Shown here piece by piece: positions 8,093-16,847 of a DNA stretch of 48,459 nucleotides. The stretch spans positions 1 to 48,459 of the forward strand of contig JAJEAA010000001.1 in the NCBI GenBank assembly GCA_022824365.1, read 5' to 3'. The position numbers were made by a program, and so were the translations under genes. The number at the start of each line of letters is the position of its first letter. Position 1 is the first letter of the stretch. Under the pieces are notes generated by a model, which saw only the letters and a program-made list of their open reading frames with translations, was not told the origin of the DNA and ran no database searches. This DNA is from Anaerolineae bacterium (lineage in GTDB: Bacteria > Chloroflexota > Anaerolineae > Aggregatilineales > Phototrophicaceae).

Positions 8093-9265
8093 CTATTCGG
8101 GCAAAGCGGTGTCGATGACCAGGTCAAGGGAGGCGGCCAGTTCGACGAGCTTGTCTCCGATGTCTTGAAGCGTGAAAACGGTATCAAAGACGTGGGGACG
8201 CGAATCGGCATTAACAATCGCGCGGTCAAAGGGCACCAAGATATCGTTCACCTGTTGAGCAGCGAGTTCCAGCAACTCAAGCATTTCGACGTTGAGTTCA
8301 GGGGCAACTTCTTCAAAGAGGCTGGCAAGGCCCTCGCCTTCGATAACCGTGCCATCAATGCGTTCATAGCGGCCGAGGTAAACATTCTGGACGCCCATGA
8401 AGTTGGTGATGATATCACGGTGGGTATTGTCGCTGAAGCATGAGTGCTCGTCTTCTTGATCCTGGTTGTCCCAGGCGGTGAACATGCGCTCGCCAGCGAG
8501 TTCGGACTTGGAAAGGACGCCGATACCGGTCAGCATATTGGTCAGGGCAACATCCGCCGGTCCATCGTGCAAGGTCCAGACATAGTTGTCTTCGTTGTTC
8601 AAATCCCACTGCTGGACCAAGTCGTCCAGATTTTCCACGAGCAAGTCGCCGGCAATTAGAAGATACTGACCGCGTCGATCCGCATTTGGCGCAGTGGTGT
8701 AATCAGAAACTGGGCGCTGCCCAGCACTGTCCTCATACAGATCCTGTCCCCAGAGCAGAAATTCGGTTGCGTGATAGCCGGTGCTAATATTCTCTTCGGC
8801 GCCGACCTCGTTCAAGGAGATCAGCAAGTCTTTGGTGATTTCCGGATAATCCTCCGTGTTATTGATGATGCCCGCATCGGGGTCACCCTCAACATAGTCG
8901 ACATAAGCTTCATCCAAGGGCCAGGCATTAAGTAAGCCCTCGGGACCATCCTCATCATCAATGGGACCGCCGTAGAAGCGATAGGCTTCGGTCTGGCCGT
9001 AAGGCTCGTTGGCAGCCAGCCAGGCTTGTCTTGCCGCAGCCATGGTATCTTCAGTCGGATCGGCGACGAATTCCTGCAAGGCCACATTCAACTCTTCAGC
9101 GAGAGCGAGCGAATCCACATAACTGGCGAGGACGATTTCGGCGTATGATTCGACCACATCATGCATGATATCATCCATTGACGCGTTGCTATCCTGGGCG
9201 AAGGCTGCCCCGGCGAAGAGAGCCAGGCTAGCGTAAACGACAAGTATAACAGTGAGACGTTTCAT
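8093..9265 (-). CDS. Imelysin-family iron-regulated protein (COG3487-like)
   Basis: 390 residues with a clear Sec signal peptide (MKRLTVILVVYASLALFAGA, cleavage after AFA). The mature protein is acidic and helical, with the family motif GxHxxE intact as G163-Y-H165-A-T-E168 followed by FLLWG. Homologues such as IrpA and the imelysin-like proteins are exported and often induced by iron limitation; peptidase activity has been doubted and metal or ligand binding is favoured. It is the first gene of the four-gene operon. AAGGAG lies about 10 nt before ATG 9265. Upstream is a promoter-like pair with a perfect AT-rich palindrome beside it. The many Glu/Asp residues make it one conceivable substrate for the carboxylase-like enzyme of the same operon, but that is speculation. 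Confidence 0.9.
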   Translation of the reverse strand: MKRLTVILVVYASLALFAGAAFAQDSNASMDDIMHDVVESYAEIVLASYVDSLALAEELNVALQEFVADPTEDTMAAARQAWLAANEPYGQTEAYRFYGGPIDDEDGPEGLLNAWPLDEAYVDYVEGDPDAGIINNTEDYPEITKDLLISLNEVGAEENISTGYHATEFLLWGQDLYEDSAGQRPVSDYTTAPNADRRGQYLLIAGDLLVENLDDLVQQWDLNNEDNYVWTLHDGPADVALTNMLTGIGVLSKSELAGERMFTAWDNQDQEDEHSCFSDNTHRDIITNFMGVQNVYLGRYERIDGTVIEGEGLASLFEEVAPELNVEMLELLELAAQQVNDILVPFDRAIVNADSRPHVFDTVFTLQDIGDKLVELAASLDLVIDTALPE

Positions 9266-9313
9266 CAGACATTTCTCCTTAGATCTGCGTAATCTGTCGG
9301 TAGTGACGGGATC

Positions 9314-9343
9314 ATTCTAGAGGCGAGCAGGGCAAGATTTCCA
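9314..9343 (-). promoter_or_regulatory. Candidate promoter of the imelysin operon
   Basis: On the minus strand TGGAAA (9343-9338), an 18-nt spacer and TAGAAT (9319-9314) form a sigma70-like pair about 50 nt upstream of the imelysin start. The match is moderate. Confidence 0.35.
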
Positions 9344-9351
9344 CGCCACTG

Positions 9352-9369
9352 ATTAATTCGAGAATTAAT
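9352..9369. promoter_or_regulatory. Perfect AT-rich palindrome upstream of imelysin operon (candidate operator)
   Basis: ATTAATTC-GA-GAATTAAT is a perfect 8+2+8 inverted repeat in otherwise GC-rich DNA. It sits about 9 bp upstream of the candidate -35 box of the imelysin operon, with only the stop end of the regulator gene further upstream. Symmetry and position suggest a dimeric regulator site. Iron-responsive control would fit the gene family, but the site does not clearly match the Fur or DtxR consensus as I remember them. Confidence 0.45.
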
Positions 9370-9491
9370 TGGTCGAGCCTATATGACGATAAGCAGAGAC
9401 AATTATGAATTGCCCGCGCTAGCGTTAAGGATATTAGCAGCGAGCGCCGAGTTTTCGCCGCGGTTAATGGCGCGGGCGCAGGCGGTTAAAC

Positions 9492-10535
9492 TCAGTGCCC
9501 TGAGCCGCAGGATTGGCGGACGACCAGCGATACCGGCGTGGTGATCTTGAGATAGACTTCCGCCGGGTTTTCGAGGCGCTTCGCCAAGCGCTCGGCGGCA
9601 ATCTCTCCCAGCAGCGCCTTATGCACGTTGACCGTGGTCAAGGGCGGGAAGGTGAACTCGGAATCGGGGATATTGTCAGAACCGGTGACGGCGATATCTT
9701 CCGGTATGCGATAGCCCTCGCGCTGGAGCCAGGCCATGGCGCCGATGGCGAGCCGGTCGGAGGCGCAGACGATGGCATCCGGCTTGGGCGACGACCGACT
9801 CATCAGAATTCGCGCGCCGCGCTCGCCCAGATCGGGTGTCCAGCCGGAGGGACCGGGTTCCAAGATTTGATGCAACTGTGGCTCGTGCCGCAGGTTGTTC
9901 TCGGCTAGACCCTTGCGGAAACCGGCGAAGCGTATATCGGCATAACCGGCGATATAACCCAGGCGACGATAGCCCAGATTCGCCAAGTGCGCCACCATCA
10001 GCCGCATCCCTCGCTCGCCGTCAAAGAGCAGCAAATCATCCTCGATATCATGCTTGTCAGTCATAGTCACGATCGGGGAGATATTCTCGCGCAGGTAGGC
10101 AAGGCTTTCGGTTTCGGCTGTGCCGAGCAGGATCATGCCGGACAGCGTGAAGGCATCCAGCAGTTGCTCCGCCTGCGCTTTAGTGCCGACTTCGTGCAAG
10201 GTTTTGACGAAGGCGATCTGATAGCCGAGCCGTTCCAAAGCCCGGTCGACGCCTTCCAGCACCATGTTGTAAAAGGGGTCGCGATACTTGTCGATGCGAG
10301 AGACGAGCAAGACGCCAACGGGCCCGCGCTCCCTTTGGCTTAGCGGTTGCCCCAGTTGAGCGCCGCCATATTGCCGTTGCAACAAGCCTGAATCGGCCAG
10401 TTGCTGCAAGTCGCGCCGGATGGTGCTTTCGGAGACGCCGAACTGCGCCGCCAACTCGGCGGTGGCGTGCAACTGATCTGGCGCCGCGCCGCGCAACTGC
10501 TTTAATATCAGGTCTTGCCGTTGGGACTTTTTCAT
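9492..10535 (-). CDS. Transcriptional regulator: DeoR-type HTH fused to LacI-type sugar-binding domain
   Basis: 347 residues from ATG 10535 (a TTG two codons earlier is also possible). Residues about 1-60 form a DeoR-type winged helix (ATAELAAQFGVSESTIRRDL, then LQRQYGGA). After a short linker, residues about 70-345 form a LacI/GalR-type periplasmic-binding-protein domain (VGVLLVSRIDKYRDPFYNMV, LGYRRLGYIAG, DAIVCASDRLAIGAM, ITGSD-like VTGSDNIPDS, LTTVNVHK). This should be a cytoplasmic sugar-sensing repressor. It is divergent from the GH4 glycosidase and Opp transporter and most likely controls them. AAGCGCTT occurs just before both its own start and the GH4 start. DeoR-HTH plus LacI-domain proteins exist but are less common than pure LacI proteins. 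Confidence 0.88.
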   Translation of the reverse strand: MKKSQRQDLILKQLRGAAPDQLHATAELAAQFGVSESTIRRDLQQLADSGLLQRQYGGAQLGQPLSQRERGPVGVLLVSRIDKYRDPFYNMVLEGVDRALERLGYQIAFVKTLHEVGTKAQAEQLLDAFTLSGMILLGTAETESLAYLRENISPIVTMTDKHDIEDDLLLFDGERGMRLMVAHLANLGYRRLGYIAGYADIRFAGFRKGLAENNLRHEPQLHQILEPGPSGWTPDLGERGARILMSRSSPKPDAIVCASDRLAIGAMAWLQREGYRIPEDIAVTGSDNIPDSEFTFPPLTTVNVHKALLGEIAAERLAKRLENPAEVYLKITTPVSLVVRQSCGSGH

Positions 10536-10539
10536 GAGC

Positions 10540-10549
10540 AAAGCGCTTT
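10540..10549. promoter_or_regulatory. AAAGCGCTTT palindrome 4 nt before the regulator start (candidate operator)
   Basis: A perfect 10-bp palindrome immediately upstream of the regulator's ATG. Its core, AAGCGCTT, is repeated before the divergent GH4 gene at 10803-10810. The core resembles the half-site symmetry of LacI/GalR-type operators. Autoregulation is inferred. Confidence 0.4.
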
Positions 10550-10637
10550 ATTACAAAGAATCGTCATCAATCGCTACAGCAACAAGCATACACGAAATTG
10601 CGCGTTTTGTGCACATTGTTGTATGTTTACTTGACAA

Positions 10638-10682
10638 TGCGCAAAGTACCTGCTCAAATATGCGCAAATAGTTGTTCAAATA
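10638..10682. repeat. Imperfect tandem repeat in divergent regulator/GH4 control region
   Basis: Two adjacent copies of about 22-23 nt: TGCGCAAAgTAccTGcTCAAATA (10638-10660) and TGCGCAAAtAgtTGtTCAAATA (10661-10682), differing by one deletion and a few substitutions. They lie in the AT-rich stretch between the divergent regulator and GH4 genes. Spacing of about two helical turns would suit binding of two protein dimers on one face of the DNA. Confidence 0.45.
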
Positions 10683-10754
10683 ATCATTTGTCAATTGCTG
10701 TGTCAGGGTTCTCATGCTGTCAGCTTTTGTCCTTTCCGCCTCGCTCCATAGCCC

Positions 10755-10782
10755 TTGCAAGTTTCAGCATATCGCGTATCCT
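10755..10782 (+). promoter_or_regulatory. Candidate promoter for GH4 / Opp transporter unit
   Basis: TTGCAA (10755-10760), a 16-nt spacer and TATCCT (10777-10782). Transcription would start near 10789, placing AAGCGCTT at 10803 within the early transcribed region, where a bound repressor could block elongation. Confidence 0.4.
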
Positions 10783-10802
10783 CATGTACTGCCTCAAATC
10801 AT

Positions 10803-10810
10803 AAGCGCTT
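10803..10810. promoter_or_regulatory. AAGCGCTT site upstream of GH4 gene (candidate operator)
   Basis: Palindromic AAGCGCTT, identical to the core of the site at 10540-10549 before the divergent regulator gene. It lies just upstream of the GGCGGAGA ribosome binding site of the GH4 gene. Confidence 0.4.
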
Positions 10811-10823
10811 GGCGGAGAATGTG

Positions 10824-12359
10824 ATGGCTTTAAAGATCGCGATGATCGGCGCGGGGTCGGTCGGCTTCACGCGTCGGCTGATGATGGATCTGCTGACCGT
10901 GCCGGAATTTGCCGATACACGCTTTGCGCTAATGGATATTTCGGCGCGCAACCTGGGCATGGTGGCGCAGCTCTGCGAGCGGGATATCAAGGCGAACGGC
11001 TTGCCGGCCAGAATCACTTCTACGCTGGACCGGCGCGAAGCCATCGCCGATGCCGATTATGTCATCAGCATGATCCGGCAAGGCGGCTTGGACGCCTTTC
11101 AGCTCGATATCGACATCCCCTTGAAATACGGTGTGGATCAGTGCGTCGGCGATACGATTTGCGCCGGCGGCATCATGTACGGGCAGCGGACCATTCCGGC
11201 GCTGCTGGATATCTGCGGCGATATCCGCGAGGTCGCCAAGCCGGGGGCAATCTTCCTCAATTATTCCAATCCGATGGCGATGAACACCTGGGCTTGCAAT
11301 AAATACGGCGGCGTGCAGACCATCGGCTTATGCCACGGCGTGCAGGGCGGTCACCGTCAGATCGCCGAGTGCATCGAGCTTTGGGCGCGGCGCGAGGGCT
11401 TGATCGCCGCCGACGAGCGCGTGACGCGCGGCGATGTGGATATCATTTGCGCCGGCATCAATCATCAGACCTGGTATGTGAAAGTGCAGTGGCGCGGCAT
11501 GGATATGGTCCCGCGCCTGCCTGAGTTGTTTGAGGCGCATCCGGAGTATCGTGAAGAAGAGAAGGTGCGCATTGATGTGATGCGGCGCTTCGGCTATTAC
11601 TCGACCGAGTCCAACGGGCACTTGAGCGAGTACCTGCCCTGGTATCGCAAGCGGTCCCATGAGATCAATGACTGGATTAGCTTGAATCGCTGGATTCACG
11701 GCGAGACTGGTGGCTACCTGCGCGTTTGCGCGGAAGGGCGGAACTGGTTCGAGACGGACTTTCCCAACTGGCTGGAAGAGGAGCCGCCACGCATCAGCGC
11801 CGAGGGACGCAGCCACGAACACGGATCATACATCATTGAAGGGCTGGAGACCGGGCGCGTCTATCGCGGCCACTTCAATGTGCCGAACCGCGGCTACATC
11901 ACAAATTTGCCCGATGGCTGCGTGGTCGAGATCCCGGGTTATGTCGATCGGAACGGCATCAATATGCCAGTCGTCGGCGATTTGCCGCTGGCTTGCGCCG
12001 CCACCTGTTCAGCCAGCGTGCGCGTGCAAGAGATGGCGATGGAAGCGGCGGTCCGCGGCGATGTGACGCTGTTGAAGCAAGCGATGCTGCATGACCCGCT
12101 CGTTGGCGCCGTCTGCAATCCGGAAGAGGTCTGGCAGATGACCGATGAGATGCTAGTCGCCCAAGCAGAGTGGCTGCCGAATTATGCAACCGAGGACATC
12201 GAAGCGGCGCGGGAACGCCTGGACCAGCATGAACGGCGCGGCAGCCGCGTGGCGCTGCGAGAGACGGCCGGCGCGGCCCGCCTGCATACCCGCAGCGTCG
12301 AGGAATTGGCGGCGGACAAGCTGGCGCAAGAGACCGCGCGGACATCGGACAAGGGCTAA
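10824..12359 (+). CDS. Glycoside hydrolase family 4 (alpha-galactosidase/alpha-glucosidase-like)
   Basis: 511 residues from ATG 10824, preceded by GGCGGAGA. GH4 enzymes are cytoplasmic and need NAD and a divalent metal; they cleave glycosides through an oxidation-elimination mechanism. The N-terminal Rossmann motif is IAMIGAGSVGFT (residues 5-16). Family motifs follow: NYSNPMAM (146-153), the metal-site GLCHGVQ with Cys170 and His171, and AGINHQTWY with His214. The SNPMA and CHGVQ forms resemble MelA-type alpha-galactosidases or alpha-glucosidases more than 6-phospho-glycosidases, but the substrate is an inference. It is the first gene after the divergent regulator and is followed after 126 nt by an Opp-type transporter, which suggests it hydrolyses the imported oligosaccharide inside the cell. 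Confidence 0.88.
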   Translation: MALKIAMIGAGSVGFTRRLMMDLLTVPEFADTRFALMDISARNLGMVAQLCERDIKANGLPARITSTLDRREAIADADYVISMIRQGGLDAFQLDIDIPLKYGVDQCVGDTICAGGIMYGQRTIPALLDICGDIREVAKPGAIFLNYSNPMAMNTWACNKYGGVQTIGLCHGVQGGHRQIAECIELWARREGLIAADERVTRGDVDIICAGINHQTWYVKVQWRGMDMVPRLPELFEAHPEYREEEKVRIDVMRRFGYYSTESNGHLSEYLPWYRKRSHEINDWISLNRWIHGETGGYLRVCAEGRNWFETDFPNWLEEEPPRISAEGRSHEHGSYIIEGLETGRVYRGHFNVPNRGYITNLPDGCVVEIPGYVDRNGINMPVVGDLPLACAATCSASVRVQEMAMEAAVRGDVTLLKQAMLHDPLVGAVCNPEEVWQMTDEMLVAQAEWLPNYATEDIEAARERLDQHERRGSRVALRETAGAARLHTRSVEELAADKLAQETARTSDKG

Positions 12360-12485
12360 GGAAGGCCTACCCCATCCCCGAAGCATCAGGAGGGGTAGAA
12401 AAGGCAGATCGAGTTGGAATAGGCGATAGATTACGAGGAACGATAACAAACTACAACGAATGTATAGATGTACGGATGAATTTCA

Positions 12486-13523
<1,038 letters not shown>

Positions 13524-13595
13524 TGGTGAATTATCCTGTCTACGATGCTTAAGCGGGCAGGTTAATTTTTGTCAATCAAATTTGGAGGAAGCACA

Positions 13596-15674
13596 ATGAA
13601 ACGTTCACGATTTATCCGTATGCTGCTGGTGACAGCAGCACTGCTGGCGACGGTCGGCGCCGGTTTTGCCCAGATGGGCGAAGTCACTGATCCCGTACCT
13701 TATCCGGAAGGCGTAATGATCGGCGACAATCCGATTGTCCGCTTCAACCTGGACGAGATGCTGGTCTACAAGGGGCTCGATTCTTACAGCGAGCCGGCCT
13801 GGGTTACCGAGCTGGTGGAAGCCGGCGAATTGCCGCCGGTTGAGGAACGCCTGCCGGATAACCCCCAGGTTATCTTGAATTCGGGCATGTCGACGGGTCC
13901 GGGCGTTTACGGCGGCCAATGGCGCGATTTCTCGGCTGTGCCGACTGCCGGTTGGAATCTCTGCGCCCGTCAAACGCAGGGTTGGTTCGGCATCAACTAC
14001 ATCTATGGCGAGTCACTGGTCAAGTCTGGTCCCATGTTCCTGCGCAAGGACAATCTGGAGCCGCTGCCGAATTTGGCGACGGATTGGGCTTGGAGCGACG
14101 ACGGCATGCAGCTCGTGATGAATATCATCGAGGGCGCGAAGTGGTCCGATGGCCATTCCTTCGGCGTTCATGACATCATGTTCACCTGGAATCACATCAT
14201 TCTGGATGAGAACGTGAATTCCTGGACGAACCGCTCGACCTGGCAGATCAATGGCGAGGACGTCAACCTCGAGCAGACGGGCGACAACCAGATCACCTGG
14301 ACCTTCCCGGTTGCCTTCCCGGTTCAGTTGCTGTTCAAGATGGATTTCCTGGACTTCAACATTTGCGCCGAGCACATTTACGCGCCGATGCACCCGGCGG
14401 TCAATGCTGAGTCCGACTATGACACTTTCGAGACTTTCCAGGTACAGGACGCGCTGCCTGTTCCGACGATGGGTCCTTGGGTAGCTGTCGATTATCAGAT
14501 TGACGAGTTCATGGTACATCGCCGGAACCCTTACTACTGGAAGGTCGATGAGGCCGGCAACCAATTGCCGTACCTTGAAGAAGTGACCTTTGAGAAGGGT
14601 CCCAGCGGTATCGGCCGTACGCTGGGTACGCTGGCCGGCTCGATCGACCACACCAATCTCGAGAATCCGAGCACCTATGTTGAAGCCATCACCCGTTCGC
14701 AAGAGGATGATGCGCACTTTTATATCGAGTGGGGTCCGGAGACTCTGGCTTTCGATATCGAGTTCAACTTGTCATCGTCACTCGGTGTACAAAATGAGCG
14801 CGACCAAGCGCTGCGCGATCTCTTCCGCGATGTTCGTTTCCGCCGCGCGGTTCAACACGCGGTTGACGGCGACGGCATTGGGCAAGCGGTCATCCGCGGT
14901 CCCTTCATGCGCGCTTTCGCCAGCGGCTTGACGCCCGGCTCGCCCTACTTCGATATCGGCAGCGTGGTTTACTATCCGTACTCGCCCGACTCCGCGCGCG
15001 CTCTGCTCGCTGAGCTTGGTTTTGAAGATACCGATGGCGACGGGATCGTGAACTGGACTGACGGTCCGCTGGCCGGCGACAACCTGGTTGTCGTTTTGAA
15101 CACCAGCGTAGCCGCCGAGGCGACCGGACAGATCGGCGACGCCTTTGTGCTGCTGATGCAGGATGTGGGTGTACAGGTCAACCTGCAACCGCTGCAGGGT
15201 CCCGCCTCGAACGACGCGATCACCACCGGCACCTGGGAAATGCGCGTTGACCGTATCGGTCAAGAGTACACCACTTCCTTCACTCGCTGTCAGGATCTGG
15301 GTCCGGTAACGGACATCACGCCTGACTTCCATCGCGCTGATGGCGGCGAGCGCGACCTGCTGGACTTCGAGGCCGAGATCGTTGAGATCGTCAACGCCTT
15401 CTGCCTGGAGCCGGACTTTGACGCGCGCAAGGAACTGATGTCGCGTTACAACCAGCTCTTCACCGAGAATGTCTACAAGGTCGGTGGCATCGTCGGTCGT
15501 TACGGTTTGGCATTGGCGCAGCGTTTCAACAACATCCCGGTTGGCGCGCCCCCGTTCTTCTATCAGTGGACCTGGGGCAATGTGATTCCGGAAGCCGTTT
15601 GGGTCAACCCGGATGAGCAGATCGCCGAGATCTTCCCCGGTACGGCGCCGGTCTACGGCATGGATGACATGTAG
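13596..15674 (+). CDS. Opp/Dpp-type extracellular substrate-binding protein (SBP_bac_5, large form)
   Basis: 692 residues from ATG 13596, with GGAGG 8 nt upstream. The Sec signal peptide is MLLVTAALLATVGAGFA; there is no lipobox Cys, so lipid anchoring is not evident. The mature protein is a family 5 solute-binding protein, longer than typical DppA (about 535 residues). Recognisable stretches are WSDGHSFGVHDIMFTWNHI, the FRRAVQHAVDGDGIGQAV helix and the DTDGDG loop near residue 475. Large SBPs of this class in Thermotoga-like bacteria often bind oligosaccharides, and the GH4 neighbour suggests the same here, although peptides remain possible. A strong hairpin with a T-rich tail follows the stop, separating it from the permeases. 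Confidence 0.92.
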   Translation: MKRSRFIRMLLVTAALLATVGAGFAQMGEVTDPVPYPEGVMIGDNPIVRFNLDEMLVYKGLDSYSEPAWVTELVEAGELPPVEERLPDNPQVILNSGMSTGPGVYGGQWRDFSAVPTAGWNLCARQTQGWFGINYIYGESLVKSGPMFLRKDNLEPLPNLATDWAWSDDGMQLVMNIIEGAKWSDGHSFGVHDIMFTWNHIILDENVNSWTNRSTWQINGEDVNLEQTGDNQITWTFPVAFPVQLLFKMDFLDFNICAEHIYAPMHPAVNAESDYDTFETFQVQDALPVPTMGPWVAVDYQIDEFMVHRRNPYYWKVDEAGNQLPYLEEVTFEKGPSGIGRTLGTLAGSIDHTNLENPSTYVEAITRSQEDDAHFYIEWGPETLAFDIEFNLSSSLGVQNERDQALRDLFRDVRFRRAVQHAVDGDGIGQAVIRGPFMRAFASGLTPGSPYFDIGSVVYYPYSPDSARALLAELGFEDTDGDGIVNWTDGPLAGDNLVVVLNTSVAAEATGQIGDAFVLLMQDVGVQVNLQPLQGPASNDAITTGTWEMRVDRIGQEYTTSFTRCQDLGPVTDITPDFHRADGGERDLLDFEAEIVEIVNAFCLEPDFDARKELMSRYNQLFTENVYKVGGIVGRYGLALAQRFNNIPVGAPPFFYQWTWGNVIPEAVWVNPDEQIAEIFPGTAPVYGMDDM

Positions 15675-15724
15675 TTGGTTTTGGCAGGGCGGGCTCAGTC
15701 TCGTCCTGTTGCTTGCAGAAGTTA

Positions 15725-15763
15725 CAGGGGCGCGCGTCGTCGCGCCTCTGTTGTCTCTTTTTA
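15725..15763 (+). terminator. Hairpin with T-rich tail between binding protein and permease genes
   Basis: CAGGGGCGCG (15725-15734) and CGCGCCTCTG (15741-15750) pair over 10 bp with one G-T, around a 6-nt loop, followed by TTGTCTCTTTTTA. It lies 50 nt after the binding-protein stop and about 70 nt before the permease start. As the same transporter continues downstream, it probably acts as a partial terminator or mRNA stabiliser giving more binding protein than permease. Confidence 0.65.
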
Positions 15764-15830
15764 GCAAAATGATTTATACTTGACGTCGTCAAACGGCCTC
15801 ATCCGTATACGATAATCGGCTAATTCGCTT

Positions 15831-16829
15831 ATGGCACGCTACATCGTTCAGCGCCTATTATCATCACTCTTTATCCTGGTCGTCATTACGATTGTGGCGT
15901 TTACGATTATTCAGATTCCGCCGGGCGATTTTGCCGATGTTTACAAGCAAGAGTTGATCGCGCTCGGCGGCACCTCGGAAGAAGAAGCGGAAGACGCGGC
16001 CAACAAGCTGCGCGACAAATACGGCTTGCTTGACCCGATACCGATTCAATACCTCAAATGGATGGGCGCAATAGTGCTGCGGGGCGACTTCGGCTGGTCG
16101 TTTTCGCAGCGGGTTGACGTCAGCGATTTGTTGGCGCAACGCCTGCCGCGTACGCTCTGGATTGCGCTATCGGCGCACGCAATATCTTCTTTAGTCGGCA
16201 TTATTTTGGGCATTTATGTCGCCAATCGGCAATATAGCCTGGCGGATAATACGGCGGCGGCCTTCGCTTTTTTCGCGACGTCATTTCCGCGTTTTTCCAT
16301 CGCCCTTATCATCATGTATTTCCTGGCGTTTGTGCTGGGCTGGGAGCACGTCAGCGCCATGCACTCGCCGGAGTTTCGTTATGCGCCCTGGTCGATCCCC
16401 AAGGCGATTGATCTGTTGAAGCACGTCGGTCCGGTGATTCTGATCGCCGGCTTAGGCGGTGTAGCGCGGAATCTGCGCGTAATGCGCGGCAATTTGCTGG
16501 ATGTGCTGAATCAGCAATATGTGACGACGGCCCGTTCCAAAGGCTTGCATGAACGGCGGGTGCTGAATCGTCATGCGGTACCGAACGCGTTGCACCCCAT
16601 CATCGCCTATCAAGGCACGGTGCTGCCCTATATGCTGCAGGGCGAGTTGGAGGCGGCGATAGTTTTTGGTCTGCCGACCATCGCGCCGATGTTCGCCGAA
16701 GCGCTGCTGAAGCAGGATGTCTTTCTTTCGGGCAGCATCATGCTGCTTTACGGCATATTACTCATAGCGGGCAACTTCATCGCTGATATGGCGCTGGGCA
16801 TACTTGACCCGCGGATTTCTTACAGTTAG
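15831..16829 (+). CDS. Opp/Dpp-type ABC permease (DppB-like)
   Basis: 332 residues from ATG 15831, an integral membrane protein with about six hydrophobic helices. The N-terminus (MARYIVQRLLSSLFILVVIT) and the long first outer loop are typical of DppB/OppB. The cytoplasmic EAA-type coupling segment is visible as VTTARSKGLHERRVLNRHAV-PN, and the protein ends with the family signature LDPRISYS. It pairs with the DppC-like permease 18 nt downstream and lies behind the T-tailed hairpin after the binding-protein gene. The EAA motif begins ARSKG, close to the usual ARAKG, and nothing suggests loss of function. The substrate is that of the neighbouring binding protein, unknown but perhaps an oligosaccharide. 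Confidence 0.93.
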   Translation: MARYIVQRLLSSLFILVVITIVAFTIIQIPPGDFADVYKQELIALGGTSEEEAEDAANKLRDKYGLLDPIPIQYLKWMGAIVLRGDFGWSFSQRVDVSDLLAQRLPRTLWIALSAHAISSLVGIILGIYVANRQYSLADNTAAAFAFFATSFPRFSIALIIMYFLAFVLGWEHVSAMHSPEFRYAPWSIPKAIDLLKHVGPVILIAGLGGVARNLRVMRGNLLDVLNQQYVTTARSKGLHERRVLNRHAVPNALHPIIAYQGTVLPYMLQGELEAAIVFGLPTIAPMFAEALLKQDVFLSGSIMLLYGILLIAGNFIADMALGILDPRISYS

Positions 16830-16847
16830 CGGCAGGATAAGATCTAG

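Noticed and set aside
12367..12398. CTACCCC / GGGGTAG hairpin after the GH4 gene
   Set aside because: Only 7 bp with an 18-nt loop and no T tract; too weak to call a terminator.
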